Positions 6,070-13,990 of a stretch of DNA of 14,140 bases are shown one piece after another. Origin of the DNA: Alcanivorax sp. Its GTDB lineage: Bacteria; Pseudomonadota; Gammaproteobacteria; Pseudomonadales; Alcanivoracaceae. The stretch spans positions 1 to 14,140 of the forward strand of contig SLJS01000095.1 of NCBI GenBank assembly GCA_007135015.1. The letters are read 5' to 3'. Numbering within the stretch: position 1 is the stretch's first letter; every line of letters starts with the position of its first letter. Under the pieces are notes generated by a model that worked only from the letters and a program-made list of their open reading frames with translations, ran no database searches and had not been told where the DNA came from. The position numbers and the translations under genes were made by a program.

Positions 6070-7866
6070 ATGCCGGATTATAAAGCTCCCCTGCGAGACA
6101 TGCGTTTTCTCCTCCACGAGGTGCTGAACCTGGACGACCACTACCAGCGCCTCGGGCTGGAAGAGGTCAACGGCGAGCTGGTGGATGCCATGCTCGAGGA
6201 AGCCGCCAAGTTCGCCGCCAATGAACTCTCGCCGCTGAACCGCACCGGCGACGAGGAAGGCTGCCGGCTGGAGAACGGCCAGGTGCTGACACCGAAAGGC
6301 TTCAAGGAAGCCTATGCCCGCTATGTGGAGGGCGGCTGGCCCTCCATGGGGGGCGACCCGGAATATGGCGGTCAGGGCCTGCCCAGCTCCGCCGGCATGC
6401 CCGTCTCCGAGATGATCGGCACGGCCAACTGGGCCTGGAACATGTACCCGGGTCTCTCCCACGGCGCGGTGGCCACCATCGAGGAGCACGGCACGGACGA
6501 ACAGAAGGCCACCTGGCTGCCGAAGCTGACCACCGGCGAGTGGAGCGGCACCATGTGCCTGACCGAAGCCCATTGCGGCTCCGACCTGGGCCTGCTGAAA
6601 ACGAAAGCCGAACCGCAGTCCGATGGCAGCTACAAGCTCAACGGCACCAAGATCTTCATCTCCGCCGGCGACCACGACATGACGGAGAACATTGTCCATA
6701 TCGTGCTCGCCCGGCTGCCCGGAGCGCCGGAAGGCACCAAGGGCATCTCGCTGTTCATCGTGCCCAAGGTGCTGGTCAATGAGGACGGCAGCCCTGGTGA
6801 ACGCAACGGCGTGGAGTGTGGCTCCATCGAACACAAGATGGGCATCAATGGCTCAGCCACCTGCGTGCTCAACTTCGATGACGCCACCGGCTGGCTGATC
6901 GGCCCGGAAAACAAGGGCCTCAACTGCATGTTTACCTTCATGAACTTCGCCCGTCTGGGCACGGCGATCCAGGGCATCGCCCATGCCGAACTGGGTTTCC
7001 AGGGCGCACTGGAATACGCCCGGGAACGCCTGGCCATGCGTTCGCTGTCCGGCCCGAAGAACCCGGACGGCCCGGCGGATCCGATCATCGTGCACCCGGA
7101 CATCCGCCGCATGCTGCTCACGGCCAAGTCGATCGCCGAAGGCGGCCGCGCGCTGGTGTACTACGCCTCCCAGCTCGGCGACATCGTCCAGAAATCCGAC
7201 GACGAACAGGAACGCAAGGAAGCCGACGAACTGATGGCGCTGCTGACTCCCATCGCCAAGGCCTTTCTCACCGAGGCGGGGCTGGAAGCGGCCAGCCATG
7301 GCGTGCAGGTCTTCGGCGGTCACGGCTACATTCGCGAGTGGGGCATGGAGCAGAACCTGCGTGATGCGCGGATTTCCACCATCTATGAAGGCACCACCGG
7401 CATCCAGGCACTGGATCTGCTCGGCCGCAAGGTGCTGATGACCCAGGGTGCCGCGCTTCGCACCTGGACGAAGATCATCCACAAGTTCTGCAAGGAACAT
7501 GAGCACAACGCGGATCTGGCCGAGTTCCTGGAGCCACTGGCCGCGGTGAACAACGAGTGGGGCGAGATGACCATGGCCATCGGGAGCAAGGCCATGCAGA
7601 ACCAGGACGAAGTGGGTGCGGCGTCCGTGGACTACCTGATGTACTCCGGCTATGTAACCCTCGGCTATTTCTGGGCACGCATGGCGCAGGTGGCCTGGGA
7701 GAAGCTGGAAAACGGCGAGGGCGACCAGGACTTCTATCGCCACAAGCTGGCCACGGCCCGCTTCTACTTCAAGCGCATCCTGCCGCGCACCGCCGGCCAC
7801 AAGGGTGCCATCGAGGGTGGACTGGACTGCCTGATGGAGCTGGACGCGGAGCACTTTGCGTTCTGA
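6070..7866 (+). CDS. Acyl-CoA dehydrogenase (FadE-like, ~600-residue type), copy 1
   Basis: This FAD enzyme oxidises acyl-CoA to trans-2-enoyl-CoA, the first step of beta-oxidation. The 598 residues fit the long bacterial type with N-terminal extension MPDYKAPLRDMRFLLHEVL, the N, middle and C domains, and a C-terminal extra domain. Visible motifs: flavin-contact MCLTEAHCGSDLG, GTKIFISAGDHDM, VFGGHGYIREWGMEQN, and the catalytic Glu440 in IYEGTTGIQALDLLGRK. It is closest to P. aeruginosa FadE1/FadE2-type proteins and to the DmdC family; exact chain-length preference cannot be told. The frame stays open to a TTG at 5995, but the ATG at 6070 has GGAGG 5 nt upstream and begins the conserved sequence, so it is the start. 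A PsrA-type operator lies upstream. It is followed 93 bp later by a paralogue. Confidence 0.95.
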   Translation: MPDYKAPLRDMRFLLHEVLNLDDHYQRLGLEEVNGELVDAMLEEAAKFAANELSPLNRTGDEEGCRLENGQVLTPKGFKEAYARYVEGGWPSMGGDPEYGGQGLPSSAGMPVSEMIGTANWAWNMYPGLSHGAVATIEEHGTDEQKATWLPKLTTGEWSGTMCLTEAHCGSDLGLLKTKAEPQSDGSYKLNGTKIFISAGDHDMTENIVHIVLARLPGAPEGTKGISLFIVPKVLVNEDGSPGERNGVECGSIEHKMGINGSATCVLNFDDATGWLIGPENKGLNCMFTFMNFARLGTAIQGIAHAELGFQGALEYARERLAMRSLSGPKNPDGPADPIIVHPDIRRMLLTAKSIAEGGRALVYYASQLGDIVQKSDDEQERKEADELMALLTPIAKAFLTEAGLEAASHGVQVFGGHGYIREWGMEQNLRDARISTIYEGTTGIQALDLLGRKVLMTQGAALRTWTKIIHKFCKEHEHNADLAEFLEPLAAVNNEWGEMTMAIGSKAMQNQDEVGAASVDYLMYSGYVTLGYFWARMAQVAWEKLENGEGDQDFYRHKLATARFYFKRILPRTAGHKGAIEGGLDCLMELDAEHFAF

Positions 7867-7867
7867 A

Positions 7868-7884
7868 GCGCGGCGCAGCCGCGC
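7868..7884. repeat. GCGCGGC-GCA-GCCGCGC hairpin between the two dehydrogenase genes
   Basis: Perfect 7-bp stem with a 3-base loop begins 2 bp after the stop of the first dehydrogenase gene. It is followed by a twice-repeated GGGCTTCGG and a CGGAG/CTCCG stem (to about 7930). No U-run follows, so it is more likely an mRNA-stabilising or attenuating structure than a terminator. The same palindrome, one base different in the loop, occurs at 14093-14109. Confidence 0.55.
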
Positions 7885-7959
7885 GGCTGCGGGCTTCGGG
7901 CCTCGGGCTTCGGTCCGGAGCGAAGACTCCGCCCGCCAAACAACCAACGGGAGAGGACA

Positions 7960-9738
7960 ATGCCGGTATACAAGGCGCCACTGGAAGACATGCGCTTCGT
8001 GCTCAACGATGTATTCGGCGCGCCCGAGATCTGGGCGCGCATGCCGCAGATGTCGGAAGTCACCCGGGATCTGGCCGACGCCGTCCTGGAGGAGGCCGCA
8101 CGCACCACCGAGGGACTGTTGCTGCCGCTGAACCAGCGCGGCGACGAGCAGGGCTGTCGCCGGGAGGATGGCACCAGCGTACGCACGCCGGACGGTTTCC
8201 GCGATGCATTCCGCACCTTCGCGGAAAACGGCTGGACCTCCCTGGCGGGCAACCCGGAGTACGGTGGTCAGGGCATGCCCAAGATGCTTTCGGTGCTGTT
8301 CGAGGAGATGCTGCATAGCACCAACACGGCCTTCGCGCTCTATCCGATCCTGACCAATGGCGCCACGCTCTGTCTGGATGCACATGCCAGCGAGGAGCTC
8401 AAGGAGCGTTTCCTGCCAAAGCTCTACAGCGGCGAGTGGTGCGGGACCATGTGCCTGACCGAGCCGCACTGCGGCACGGATCTGGGCATCATGCGTACCC
8501 GCGCCGAGCCCAACGAGGACGGCAGCTACAGCATTACCGGCACCAAGATCTTCATTACCGGCGGTGAACACGACCTGACCGACAACATCATTCACCTGGT
8601 GCTGGCGAAACTCCCGGACGCACCGGCCGGCAGCAAGGGGATTTCCCTGTTCCTGGTGCCGCGTAATCATGTCAACGAAGACGGTTCCACGGGAGAGCGC
8701 AACGGCGTGGAGTGCGGCTCCATCGAAGAGAAGATGGGCATCCACGGCTCGCCCACCTGTGTACTCAATTTCGACGGTGCCCGCGGCTGGCTGGTCGGCG
8801 AGCCCCACCAGGGCCTGCCCGCCATGTTCACCATGATGAACTACGAGCGACTGTCCATCGGCCTGCAGGGTCTGGGGCTTGGCGAGGTGAGCTACCAGAA
8901 TGCCGTCGACTATGCGCGCGAGCGGCTTCAGGGCCGCAGTGCGAACGGTCCGGTCAATCCCGAAGGCAACGCCGACCCGATCATCGTCCATGGTGACGTG
9001 CGCCGGATGCTGCTGACCATGCGGGCCTTCAACCAGGGCGGACGGGCGCTGTCGTCCTGGGTGGGCATGCAACTCGATATCGCCAAGTTTCACGAGGACG
9101 CCGAGGCCCGGGAAAAGGCGGCGCAGCGCGTGGCGCTGTTCACGCCGGTGGCCAAGGCATTCTTTACCGACCGCGGGCTGGACACCTGTGTCATTGGCCA
9201 GCAGGTCTTCGGCGGGCACGGCTATGTGCGCGAATGGGGCATGGAGCAGTACGTCCGCGATGCGCGGATCGCACAGATCTACGAGGGAACCAACGGTATC
9301 CAGGCGCTGGACCTGGCCGGGCGCAAGGTGGCACGCAACCAGGGGGCCTGGGTGCGCGACTTTCTTGCCGACGCGCGCGGCTGGCTGGCGGAGCAGAAAG
9401 ATGTGCAGGGAATGGAGCCCGTGCGTGCGCCGCTGGAAACGGCCCTGCAGTGGCTTGAAGAGGCGACGGAAAGCCTGCTTGCGCAGGCAGGCGAGAACCC
9501 CGATGCCACCAATGCGCTGGCGGTGGAGTACCTGGATCTGTTCGGCCTGGTGACCTATGCCTGGTTATGGGCGCGCATGATTGCTGCGGTGGACGGTCGC
9601 GATGACGACTTCGCCCGGGGCAAGCGCATCACCGGCCGCTTCTTCTATGAGCGCCTGCTGCCCCGCGGTGAAAGCCTGCTGGCCCAGATCCGTGCCGGCA
9701 GCGCCACGACCATGGAGCTCGACGCCGAGGCGTTTTAG
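7960..9738 (+). CDS. Acyl-CoA dehydrogenase (FadE-like, ~600-residue type), copy 2
   Basis: This 592-residue paralogue of the preceding gene has the same domain order and the same N-terminal motif (MPVYKAPLEDMRFVLNDVF). Conserved elements include MCLTEPHCGTDLG, GTKIFITGGEHDLTDNI, QVFGGHGYVREWGMEQY and the catalytic Glu442 in IYEGTNGIQALDLAGRK. The start is the ATG at 7960, with GGGAGAGG close upstream. The C-terminal quarter is the most diverged part, consistent with different acyl-chain or partner specificity (inference). The 93-bp gap contains no promoter I can recognise, so it is probably co-transcribed with copy 1 under the upstream PsrA-type site. No fadA/fadB follows; the next gene is on the other strand. 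Confidence 0.95.
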   Translation: MPVYKAPLEDMRFVLNDVFGAPEIWARMPQMSEVTRDLADAVLEEAARTTEGLLLPLNQRGDEQGCRREDGTSVRTPDGFRDAFRTFAENGWTSLAGNPEYGGQGMPKMLSVLFEEMLHSTNTAFALYPILTNGATLCLDAHASEELKERFLPKLYSGEWCGTMCLTEPHCGTDLGIMRTRAEPNEDGSYSITGTKIFITGGEHDLTDNIIHLVLAKLPDAPAGSKGISLFLVPRNHVNEDGSTGERNGVECGSIEEKMGIHGSPTCVLNFDGARGWLVGEPHQGLPAMFTMMNYERLSIGLQGLGLGEVSYQNAVDYARERLQGRSANGPVNPEGNADPIIVHGDVRRMLLTMRAFNQGGRALSSWVGMQLDIAKFHEDAEAREKAAQRVALFTPVAKAFFTDRGLDTCVIGQQVFGGHGYVREWGMEQYVRDARIAQIYEGTNGIQALDLAGRKVARNQGAWVRDFLADARGWLAEQKDVQGMEPVRAPLETALQWLEEATESLLAQAGENPDATNALAVEYLDLFGLVTYAWLWARMIAAVDGRDDDFARGKRITGRFFYERLLPRGESLLAQIRAGSATTMELDAEAF

Positions 9739-9789
9739 CGGTCAGTACTCGGATGGCAGTGGTCGGTCCCCCGCACCCGGGGCTGTGCT

Positions 9790-9825
9790 GTAGCCCGGAT
9801 GAAGGCCGGAGGCCGTAATCCGGGG
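9790..9825 (+). repeat. REP-like element B1
   Basis: Begins GTAGCCCGGATGAAGGCC and ends in GTAATCCGGGG. It matches the minus-strand element at 5689-5722 at 31 of 34 positions. With 9847-9878 it forms an inverted pair: 9790-9804 and the reverse complement of 9864-9878 agree at 14 of 15 bases. The pair lies just after the dehydrogenase genes and after the 3' end of the convergent nuclease gene. Confidence 0.8.
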
Positions 9826-9846
9826 AGCTTCCTGGCCGCTTCGCGG

Positions 9847-9878
9847 CCCCGGGTTGTGCTTGGCTTCACCCGGGCTAC
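9847..9878 (-). repeat. REP-like element B2 (inverted partner of B1)
   Basis: On the minus strand it begins GTAGCCCGGGTGAAGCC and ends in CCCGGGG. Together with B1 it forms a BIME-like pair that could fold into one long stem-loop in transcripts of either strand. It sits between convergent genes, where such pairs often reduce read-through or stabilise 3' ends. Confidence 0.75.
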
Positions 9879-9910
9879 GGCAGCTACTTTATCCCCGGCC
9901 TCCCCGGCCG

Positions 9911-10528
9911 CTACTCCAGAATCAGCTCGTCCAACCTGCCCGGGTCGTCGATAAAGGGATTGCGGTTGCCCTGGGCGGCCTCGATGCGCTCGTTGCGCAT
10001 CCTTTCCTCTTCGGTGGGGGGGAACTCCCGGGCCCATCGCAGCATCATCGACGAAGAGCCGATGATCGGCAGTTCGTGGCGCACATGCATGTAGAGCATC
10101 GACCGGGCAACAGGGCCCTTGGCGTGATCCGGCGGTTCGAAGGTCTGGAAGGCCGCCCTGTAGCCACAATCCTCGTCCGGATCGCCGGGGAGCTCCCCGA
10201 AGCGGGTGCCCCGGCGTTCAATCTCCACGCTGCGCCGGACGAAGTAGAGGTTGTGCAGGTCATTGACGGCAGACACGTACCTCTCATCCCGCAGACACAG
10301 CCGCCGCACCCGACAGTCGAAATGATCGCGCATGCGCCGTTCCGGGTAGATGTAGTCCGCGCGCACATTACTGTCGGGGCCAAACTCCCGCTGGCAATAA
10401 AGGGTCTCGCCGCCCTCGGCATAGACCTCCTGCATCAGGCGCTCGGGAGCCGACAGCTCGGCCTGTGCCGCCACCGGCAACAGTACGAGTATCGTCGACA
10501 GGGCCAATCCGCTGATTGTTCTTTCCAC
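9911..10528 (-). CDS. Secreted endonuclease I-family protein with altered active-site motif
   Basis: The 205-residue protein has a Sec signal peptide (about 1-23, cut after AQA), so it is periplasmic or secreted. The C-terminal half matches endonuclease I (EndA/Vvn/Dns): D90-LHNL-94, C121-GYRAAF, ARSMLYMH (141-148), and PPTEEERMRNERIEAAQGNR-NPF. Family members are nonspecific nucleases using a metal-bound His in an EHVVP-like motif and a metal ligand Asn in HN. Here the Asn93 motif is intact, but the EHVVP region reads RMRDHFDC; Asp68-His69 may stand in for Glu-His, and the conserved proline is gone. Cysteines 45, 72, 78 and 121 could form disulfides. The start is GTG at 10528 with GGGAGG 5 nt upstream. 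It is monocistronic and divergent from hemN. Fold assignment is fairly sure, activity uncertain. Confidence 0.78.
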   Translation of the reverse strand: MERTISGLALSTILVLLPVAAQAELSAPERLMQEVYAEGGETLYCQREFGPDSNVRADYIYPERRMRDHFDCRVRRLCLRDERYVSAVNDLHNLYFVRRSVEIERRGTRFGELPGDPDEDCGYRAAFQTFEPPDHAKGPVARSMLYMHVRHELPIIGSSSMMLRWAREFPPTEEERMRNERIEAAQGNRNPFIDDPGRLDELILE

Positions 10529-10748
10529 GGCAACCTCCCGCTGAGCAATGGGTCTTCCTGGCAGTTGCCTTGCAGTGCTTCCCTGCGGTTCGGTATACAG
10601 AGCGTCACCAACCTGTCTCTCTTCCTAGTAAAGCAGACTGGCGGGCGGGGGTAAAACCGGCCGCGGGCACCGGGTCGGGAAAGCGGGGCCGCCGGTCCGG
10701 AATCCGGTGCGCGGGAAAGGACAGATGCCGGGGAAACCGCATCGCATC

Positions 10749-10762
10749 TTGATGCAGGTCAT
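10749..10762. promoter_or_regulatory. FNR/ANR-type box upstream of hemN
   Basis: TTGAT-GCAG-GTCAT matches TTGAT-N4-(A/G)TCAA at nine of ten defined positions if G is allowed at the first base of the right half. Its centre is 71.5 bp before the hemN ATG. A class II site centred at -41.5 would put the transcript start near 10797, about 30 bases before hemN. FNR/ANR activation of hemN under low oxygen is well established in gammaproteobacteria. Confidence 0.75.
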
Positions 10763-10784
10763 GGGCATCCGGCTGCTCGGAATC

Positions 10785-10790
10785 TAGGCT
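10785..10790 (+). promoter_or_regulatory. Candidate -10 element of hemN
   Basis: TAGGCT keeps the key first T-A and last T of TATAAT and lies where an FNR class II promoter with the box at 10749-10762 would need it. There is no good -35, as expected for an activator-dependent promoter. Confidence 0.4.
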
Positions 10791-10826
10791 CTGCACTATA
10801 CAGACCTGATTCGGGAAGCCGAGGCC

Positions 10827-12212
10827 ATGGCATTGCAGTTCAACCGGGACCTGGTGCGCAAGTACGACCGTCCGGGGCCAAGATATACGTCCTATCCCAC
10901 CGCGCCTCATTTCCGGGACGACTTTGGCGCGGAGGACTTTCGCGCGCTGGTGGCGGCGGGCAACGACGACCCCATTCCGCGGCCGCTATCGCTGTACCTG
11001 CATGTGCCTTTCTGTACCAGTCCGTGCTTCTATTGTGCCTGTCACCGGATCATTACCCGCGACAGCAGCAGGGCGGACGCCTATCTGGCGCGCCTGAAAC
11101 GTGAGATTGCGCTTCAGGCCCGTCTGGTAGACTCGGACCGCCAGGTCACCCAGGTGCATTTCGGGGGTGGCACGCCCAACTTCCTCAGCGTTGACCAGCT
11201 CGCCGGCGTGCTGGACGTGATCGCCAGCAGGTTTCGCCTGGCTGCGCCGGACAAACGCGAGATAGCCATCGAGGTGGACCCCCGGCATGTCTCGCCGAAG
11301 GACCTTGACCGGCTTGCCTCCGAGGGTTTCAACCGGCTGAGCTTCGGCATCCAGGACTTCGACCCCGCCGTCCAGCAGGCGGTCAACCGGATACAGCCTG
11401 CAGGGGAGACCCTGGCGCTGATCGAGGCGGCGCATCGCCTGGGTTTTCATTCCACCAATGTGGATCTCATCTACGGACTGCCCCGGCAGAACCTGCCCGG
11501 TTTTCACCGGACGCTGGAGCAGGTCTGCTCGGTGCGGCCGCAGCGCATTGCCCTGTATGGCTATGCGCACATGCCCGAGCGATTCAAGGCGCAGCGCCAT
11601 ATCGTCAGTGAAGAGCTTCCGTCCCCGCAGCAGCGTCTGGAACTCTTCCAGCATGCCGTGGAGTTTCTGGACCAGGCCGGTTATCTCTATATCGGCATGG
11701 ACCATTTCGCCCTGCCGGAGGACCCGCTGGCAAAGGCCCAGCGTGAAGGAACGCTGATCCGCAACTTCCAGGGCTACGCAACCGGGGCCAACACCGACAT
11801 CCTTGCCATGGGTGTGACGGGGATCAGCCAGCTCGGCAACGGCTTTGCCCAGAACACCACCGACCTGGAAACCTACTACCGCTGCATCGACGCCGGCACA
11901 CTGGCGATCAACCGCGGGCTGATGTTGGATGACGATGACCGTCTGCGCGCCGACCTGATCCAGTCGGTAATGTGCCACGGGCGGATCCGTTTTGCGGAGC
12001 TGGAAGCTCGGCACCATATCCGGTTCCGCGAGTACTTCCGCCCGGAGCTGGAGGAACTGGCGGAGCTGGAGAATGACGGCCTTGTGGAAATGCTGCGCGA
12101 CGAGATACGTGTGACCGGGCAGGGGCGCCTGTTGCTCCGGCACATTGCCATGGTCTTTGACGCCCACCATCGCAGCAGGATGGAGCAGGCCCGCTACTCG
12201 CGGATCATCTGA
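10827..12212 (+). CDS. hemN: Oxygen-independent coproporphyrinogen III dehydrogenase
   Basis: This radical SAM enzyme oxidatively decarboxylates coproporphyrinogen III to protoporphyrinogen IX without oxygen, in the cytoplasm. The 461 residues compare with about 457 in E. coli. The N-terminus has the true-HemN signature RYDRPGPRYTSYPTAPHF. The cluster motif CxxxCxxC is Cys63-TSP-Cys67-FY-Cys70, with the extra Cys72 typical of HemN rather than HemW. FGGGTPNFLS and the SFGIQDFDPAVQQAVNR segment follow, then the C-terminal HemN domain (about 360-440). The ATG at 10827 has only a weak GAGG close upstream. The FNR/ANR-like box implies anaerobic induction. Its stop is 12 bp from the stop of the convergent kinase gene, leaving no room for a separate terminator. 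Confidence 0.97.
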   Translation: MALQFNRDLVRKYDRPGPRYTSYPTAPHFRDDFGAEDFRALVAAGNDDPIPRPLSLYLHVPFCTSPCFYCACHRIITRDSSRADAYLARLKREIALQARLVDSDRQVTQVHFGGGTPNFLSVDQLAGVLDVIASRFRLAAPDKREIAIEVDPRHVSPKDLDRLASEGFNRLSFGIQDFDPAVQQAVNRIQPAGETLALIEAAHRLGFHSTNVDLIYGLPRQNLPGFHRTLEQVCSVRPQRIALYGYAHMPERFKAQRHIVSEELPSPQQRLELFQHAVEFLDQAGYLYIGMDHFALPEDPLAKAQREGTLIRNFQGYATGANTDILAMGVTGISQLGNGFAQNTTDLETYYRCIDAGTLAINRGLMLDDDDRLRADLIQSVMCHGRIRFAELEARHHIRFREYFRPELEELAELENDGLVEMLRDEIRVTGQGRLLLRHIAMVFDAHHRSRMEQARYSRII

Positions 12213-12224
12213 CTCGTCTGGCGT

Positions 12225-13811
12225 TCATGGACCGGCCGGACTCGCATCAGTCTGGCGAAGCAGACCTGATATGGTTTCCAGGGGCAGCGGGCTGTCGTGC
12301 TCCACGGGAATCACCGGCTCGTTGCCTTTCAGCAGTTCGGCATTCTGCAACTGGTGTTCGAGTACCGAGAGGCCCGCGTCCGAGGCATCGTTGTCCCGTT
12401 CGGCGCGGCGCTTCACCCGCTCGCGGAGCACGTCTTCCGGTGCCCGATAGTCCAGGATGGAGAAGGGAACCTGCAGGCGCCCGGCCAGTTGCGCAAAGCG
12501 TTCGCGATACGTGGCCTCAAGGAAGGTGGCATCGGCGATTACCGGGTGGCCGGCTTGCAGCACCTGCTCACAGAGCTCTTCGAGCCGGCGGTAGGTCCTG
12601 TCCGACATGTCACTGGCGTAGAGCCCCCCGCCGATCTCTTCATCGGCACGGTCCGTGGCACTCATGCCCGCCAGACGCTTTCGCTCCACATCGGAGCGTA
12701 TGCGCACCATGCCGAGCTCTTCGACCAGCACCTGGCTGCGGGTGGTCTTGCCGGAGCCGGACAGGCCGTGATTGATGAGCAATGCGGCGCCGGTTTCGGC
12801 GGTACGCCGTTCGGCCAGATCCAGATACTCGTGGCACAGGGCCCGGGTGTGCTCGCATTCCTGCGGGTCCTTCGTCTGGGACAACCGGATGCCGGCGACC
12901 TTGGCGCGCACCATGGCCCGGTAGACCTCGTAGAAGCGAAGCAGCACCAGCCCGGCATAGTCGCCGGTTTGTTCCAGCCAGGCATTTAGAAAGCGCCGGG
13001 CGTGCGCCGGGGCGTTGCGGTCATGAAGGTCCATGGTGACAAAGGCCACCTCGCTGATGATATCTACCCAGCGAAGCGCCTCGCTGAACTCGATGCCATC
13101 GAAGATCACCAGCTCGCCACCGATACGGGCCATGTTCCCCAGGTGCATGTCGCCATGACACTCGCGGATAAAGCCATCACGATGCCGCGCCTCGAGCACG
13201 GAACGAAGCGATTCGTAGCGCTTGCGGGTCCAGCCGCGCAGGCGCTCCAGTTGCGCAAGCCTGTCATCGTCATCAAGCAGGGGAGCGAGCTGGTCGAAAT
13301 TTTCCTCCATGGGCGCAAGCACCGCTTCCGGCGTGCCGAAGCCCGAGCCTTCCGACGCGCGAGGGATCTCGTTGTGGAAGCGGGCGGCGCGTTCGGCCAG
13401 TTCGTCCATGCATTCCACGGCCAGTTCATTGCGCTCGAGAAGCTTGTCGAGTTCCTGCTCCCGGTCAAAACGCTTCATCCGCACCGCGTATTCCAGGGGT
13501 TCGCCGGAGCCTTCAATGACCGGCGCACCGGCTTCGCCCGCAATCGTTACCAGCCCTTCATACAGTTCCGGAGCAAGGCGGCGGTTGATGCGCAATTCCT
13601 CTTCACAGAAGAACCGCCGCTTCTCCAGCGTGGAGAAATCCAGAAAGCCAAGATCCAGGGGTTTCTTGATCTTGTAGGCGTATTCGCCGGCAAGGAGCAC
13701 ATGAGAGATATGGGTCTCAATATGCACCACCTCCTCCACGGGGTGCGGCCAGGTTTCCGGGCGTTGTAGTGCCTCGATCAGAACGGCCTGTTGTTGCTGC
13801 GCGTTGGTCAT
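12225..13811 (-). CDS. Bifunctional aminoglycoside phosphotransferase-like / P-loop kinase protein
   Basis: This is a fusion of 528 residues. The N-terminal ~330 residues resemble COG2187/APH-type kinases: VEEVVHIETHISHVLLAG, YAYKIKKPLDLGFLDF (the lysine-bearing strand), the catalytic loop His219-GDMHLGN-226, and the metal-binding IFDGIEF. The C-terminal ~190 residues are a P-loop kinase (AAA_33/COG0645-like) with Walker A in HGLSGSGKTT (349-356) and a downstream IADATFLEATYRERF segment. The family is widespread in proteobacteria but the natural substrate is unknown; it should not be read as a resistance gene. The frame is open to 13868, but conserved family sequence starts at the ATG at 13811 (MTNAQQQQ). 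No Shine-Dalgarno is visible for that or the longer starts, so the start is by homology. It stands alone on its strand. Confidence 0.9.
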   Translation of the reverse strand: MTNAQQQQAVLIEALQRPETWPHPVEEVVHIETHISHVLLAGEYAYKIKKPLDLGFLDFSTLEKRRFFCEEELRINRRLAPELYEGLVTIAGEAGAPVIEGSGEPLEYAVRMKRFDREQELDKLLERNELAVECMDELAERAARFHNEIPRASEGSGFGTPEAVLAPMEENFDQLAPLLDDDDRLAQLERLRGWTRKRYESLRSVLEARHRDGFIRECHGDMHLGNMARIGGELVIFDGIEFSEALRWVDIISEVAFVTMDLHDRNAPAHARRFLNAWLEQTGDYAGLVLLRFYEVYRAMVRAKVAGIRLSQTKDPQECEHTRALCHEYLDLAERRTAETGAALLINHGLSGSGKTTRSQVLVEELGMVRIRSDVERKRLAGMSATDRADEEIGGGLYASDMSDRTYRRLEELCEQVLQAGHPVIADATFLEATYRERFAQLAGRLQVPFSILDYRAPEDVLRERVKRRAERDNDASDAGLSVLEHQLQNAELLKGNEPVIPVEHDSPLPLETISGLLRQTDASPAGP

Positions 13812-13902
13812 GAAAGGAACAGGGAACTGTGAGAGTGGGCTTCGATACATGCCAGTGTAACATCGCACGCACCGGTAACAGCCTGGCCCGGATCAATGTT
13901 TT

Positions 13903-13928
13903 CGCCCGCAGGTCGCGGCCTGCGGGCG
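13903..13928. repeat. 10-bp-stem GC palindrome
   Basis: CGCCCGCAGG (13903-13912) and CCTGCGGGCG (13919-13928) are perfect complements around the 6-base loop TCGCGG. TTTT lies on the plus-strand 5' side rather than 3', so it is not a canonical terminator in either direction. It sits about 90 bp upstream of the kinase gene, in its likely leader or promoter area. Confidence 0.65.
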
Positions 13929-13990
13929 CATCGGTTCTACGTCCGGGCTCTGGGGCATATGACCGGTCTGCAACGGCCTCTGGGGAGTTC

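Noticed and set aside
6853..9219. A 788-codon open frame on the minus strand across both acyl-CoA dehydrogenase genes
   Set aside because: It is antisense to two clearly conserved genes and its residues resemble no family. Long antisense frames are expected in GC-rich codon usage.
10986..12170. A 394-codon minus-strand frame inside hemN
   Set aside because: It mirrors the codon structure of hemN, which has all its family motifs. No ribosome binding site or recognisable domain supports the antisense frame.
12225..13811. Aminoglycoside resistance gene
   Set aside because: Only the kinase fold is shared. The protein is the long fused chromosomal family with an N-terminal IETHISHVLL region, not a short resistance APH.
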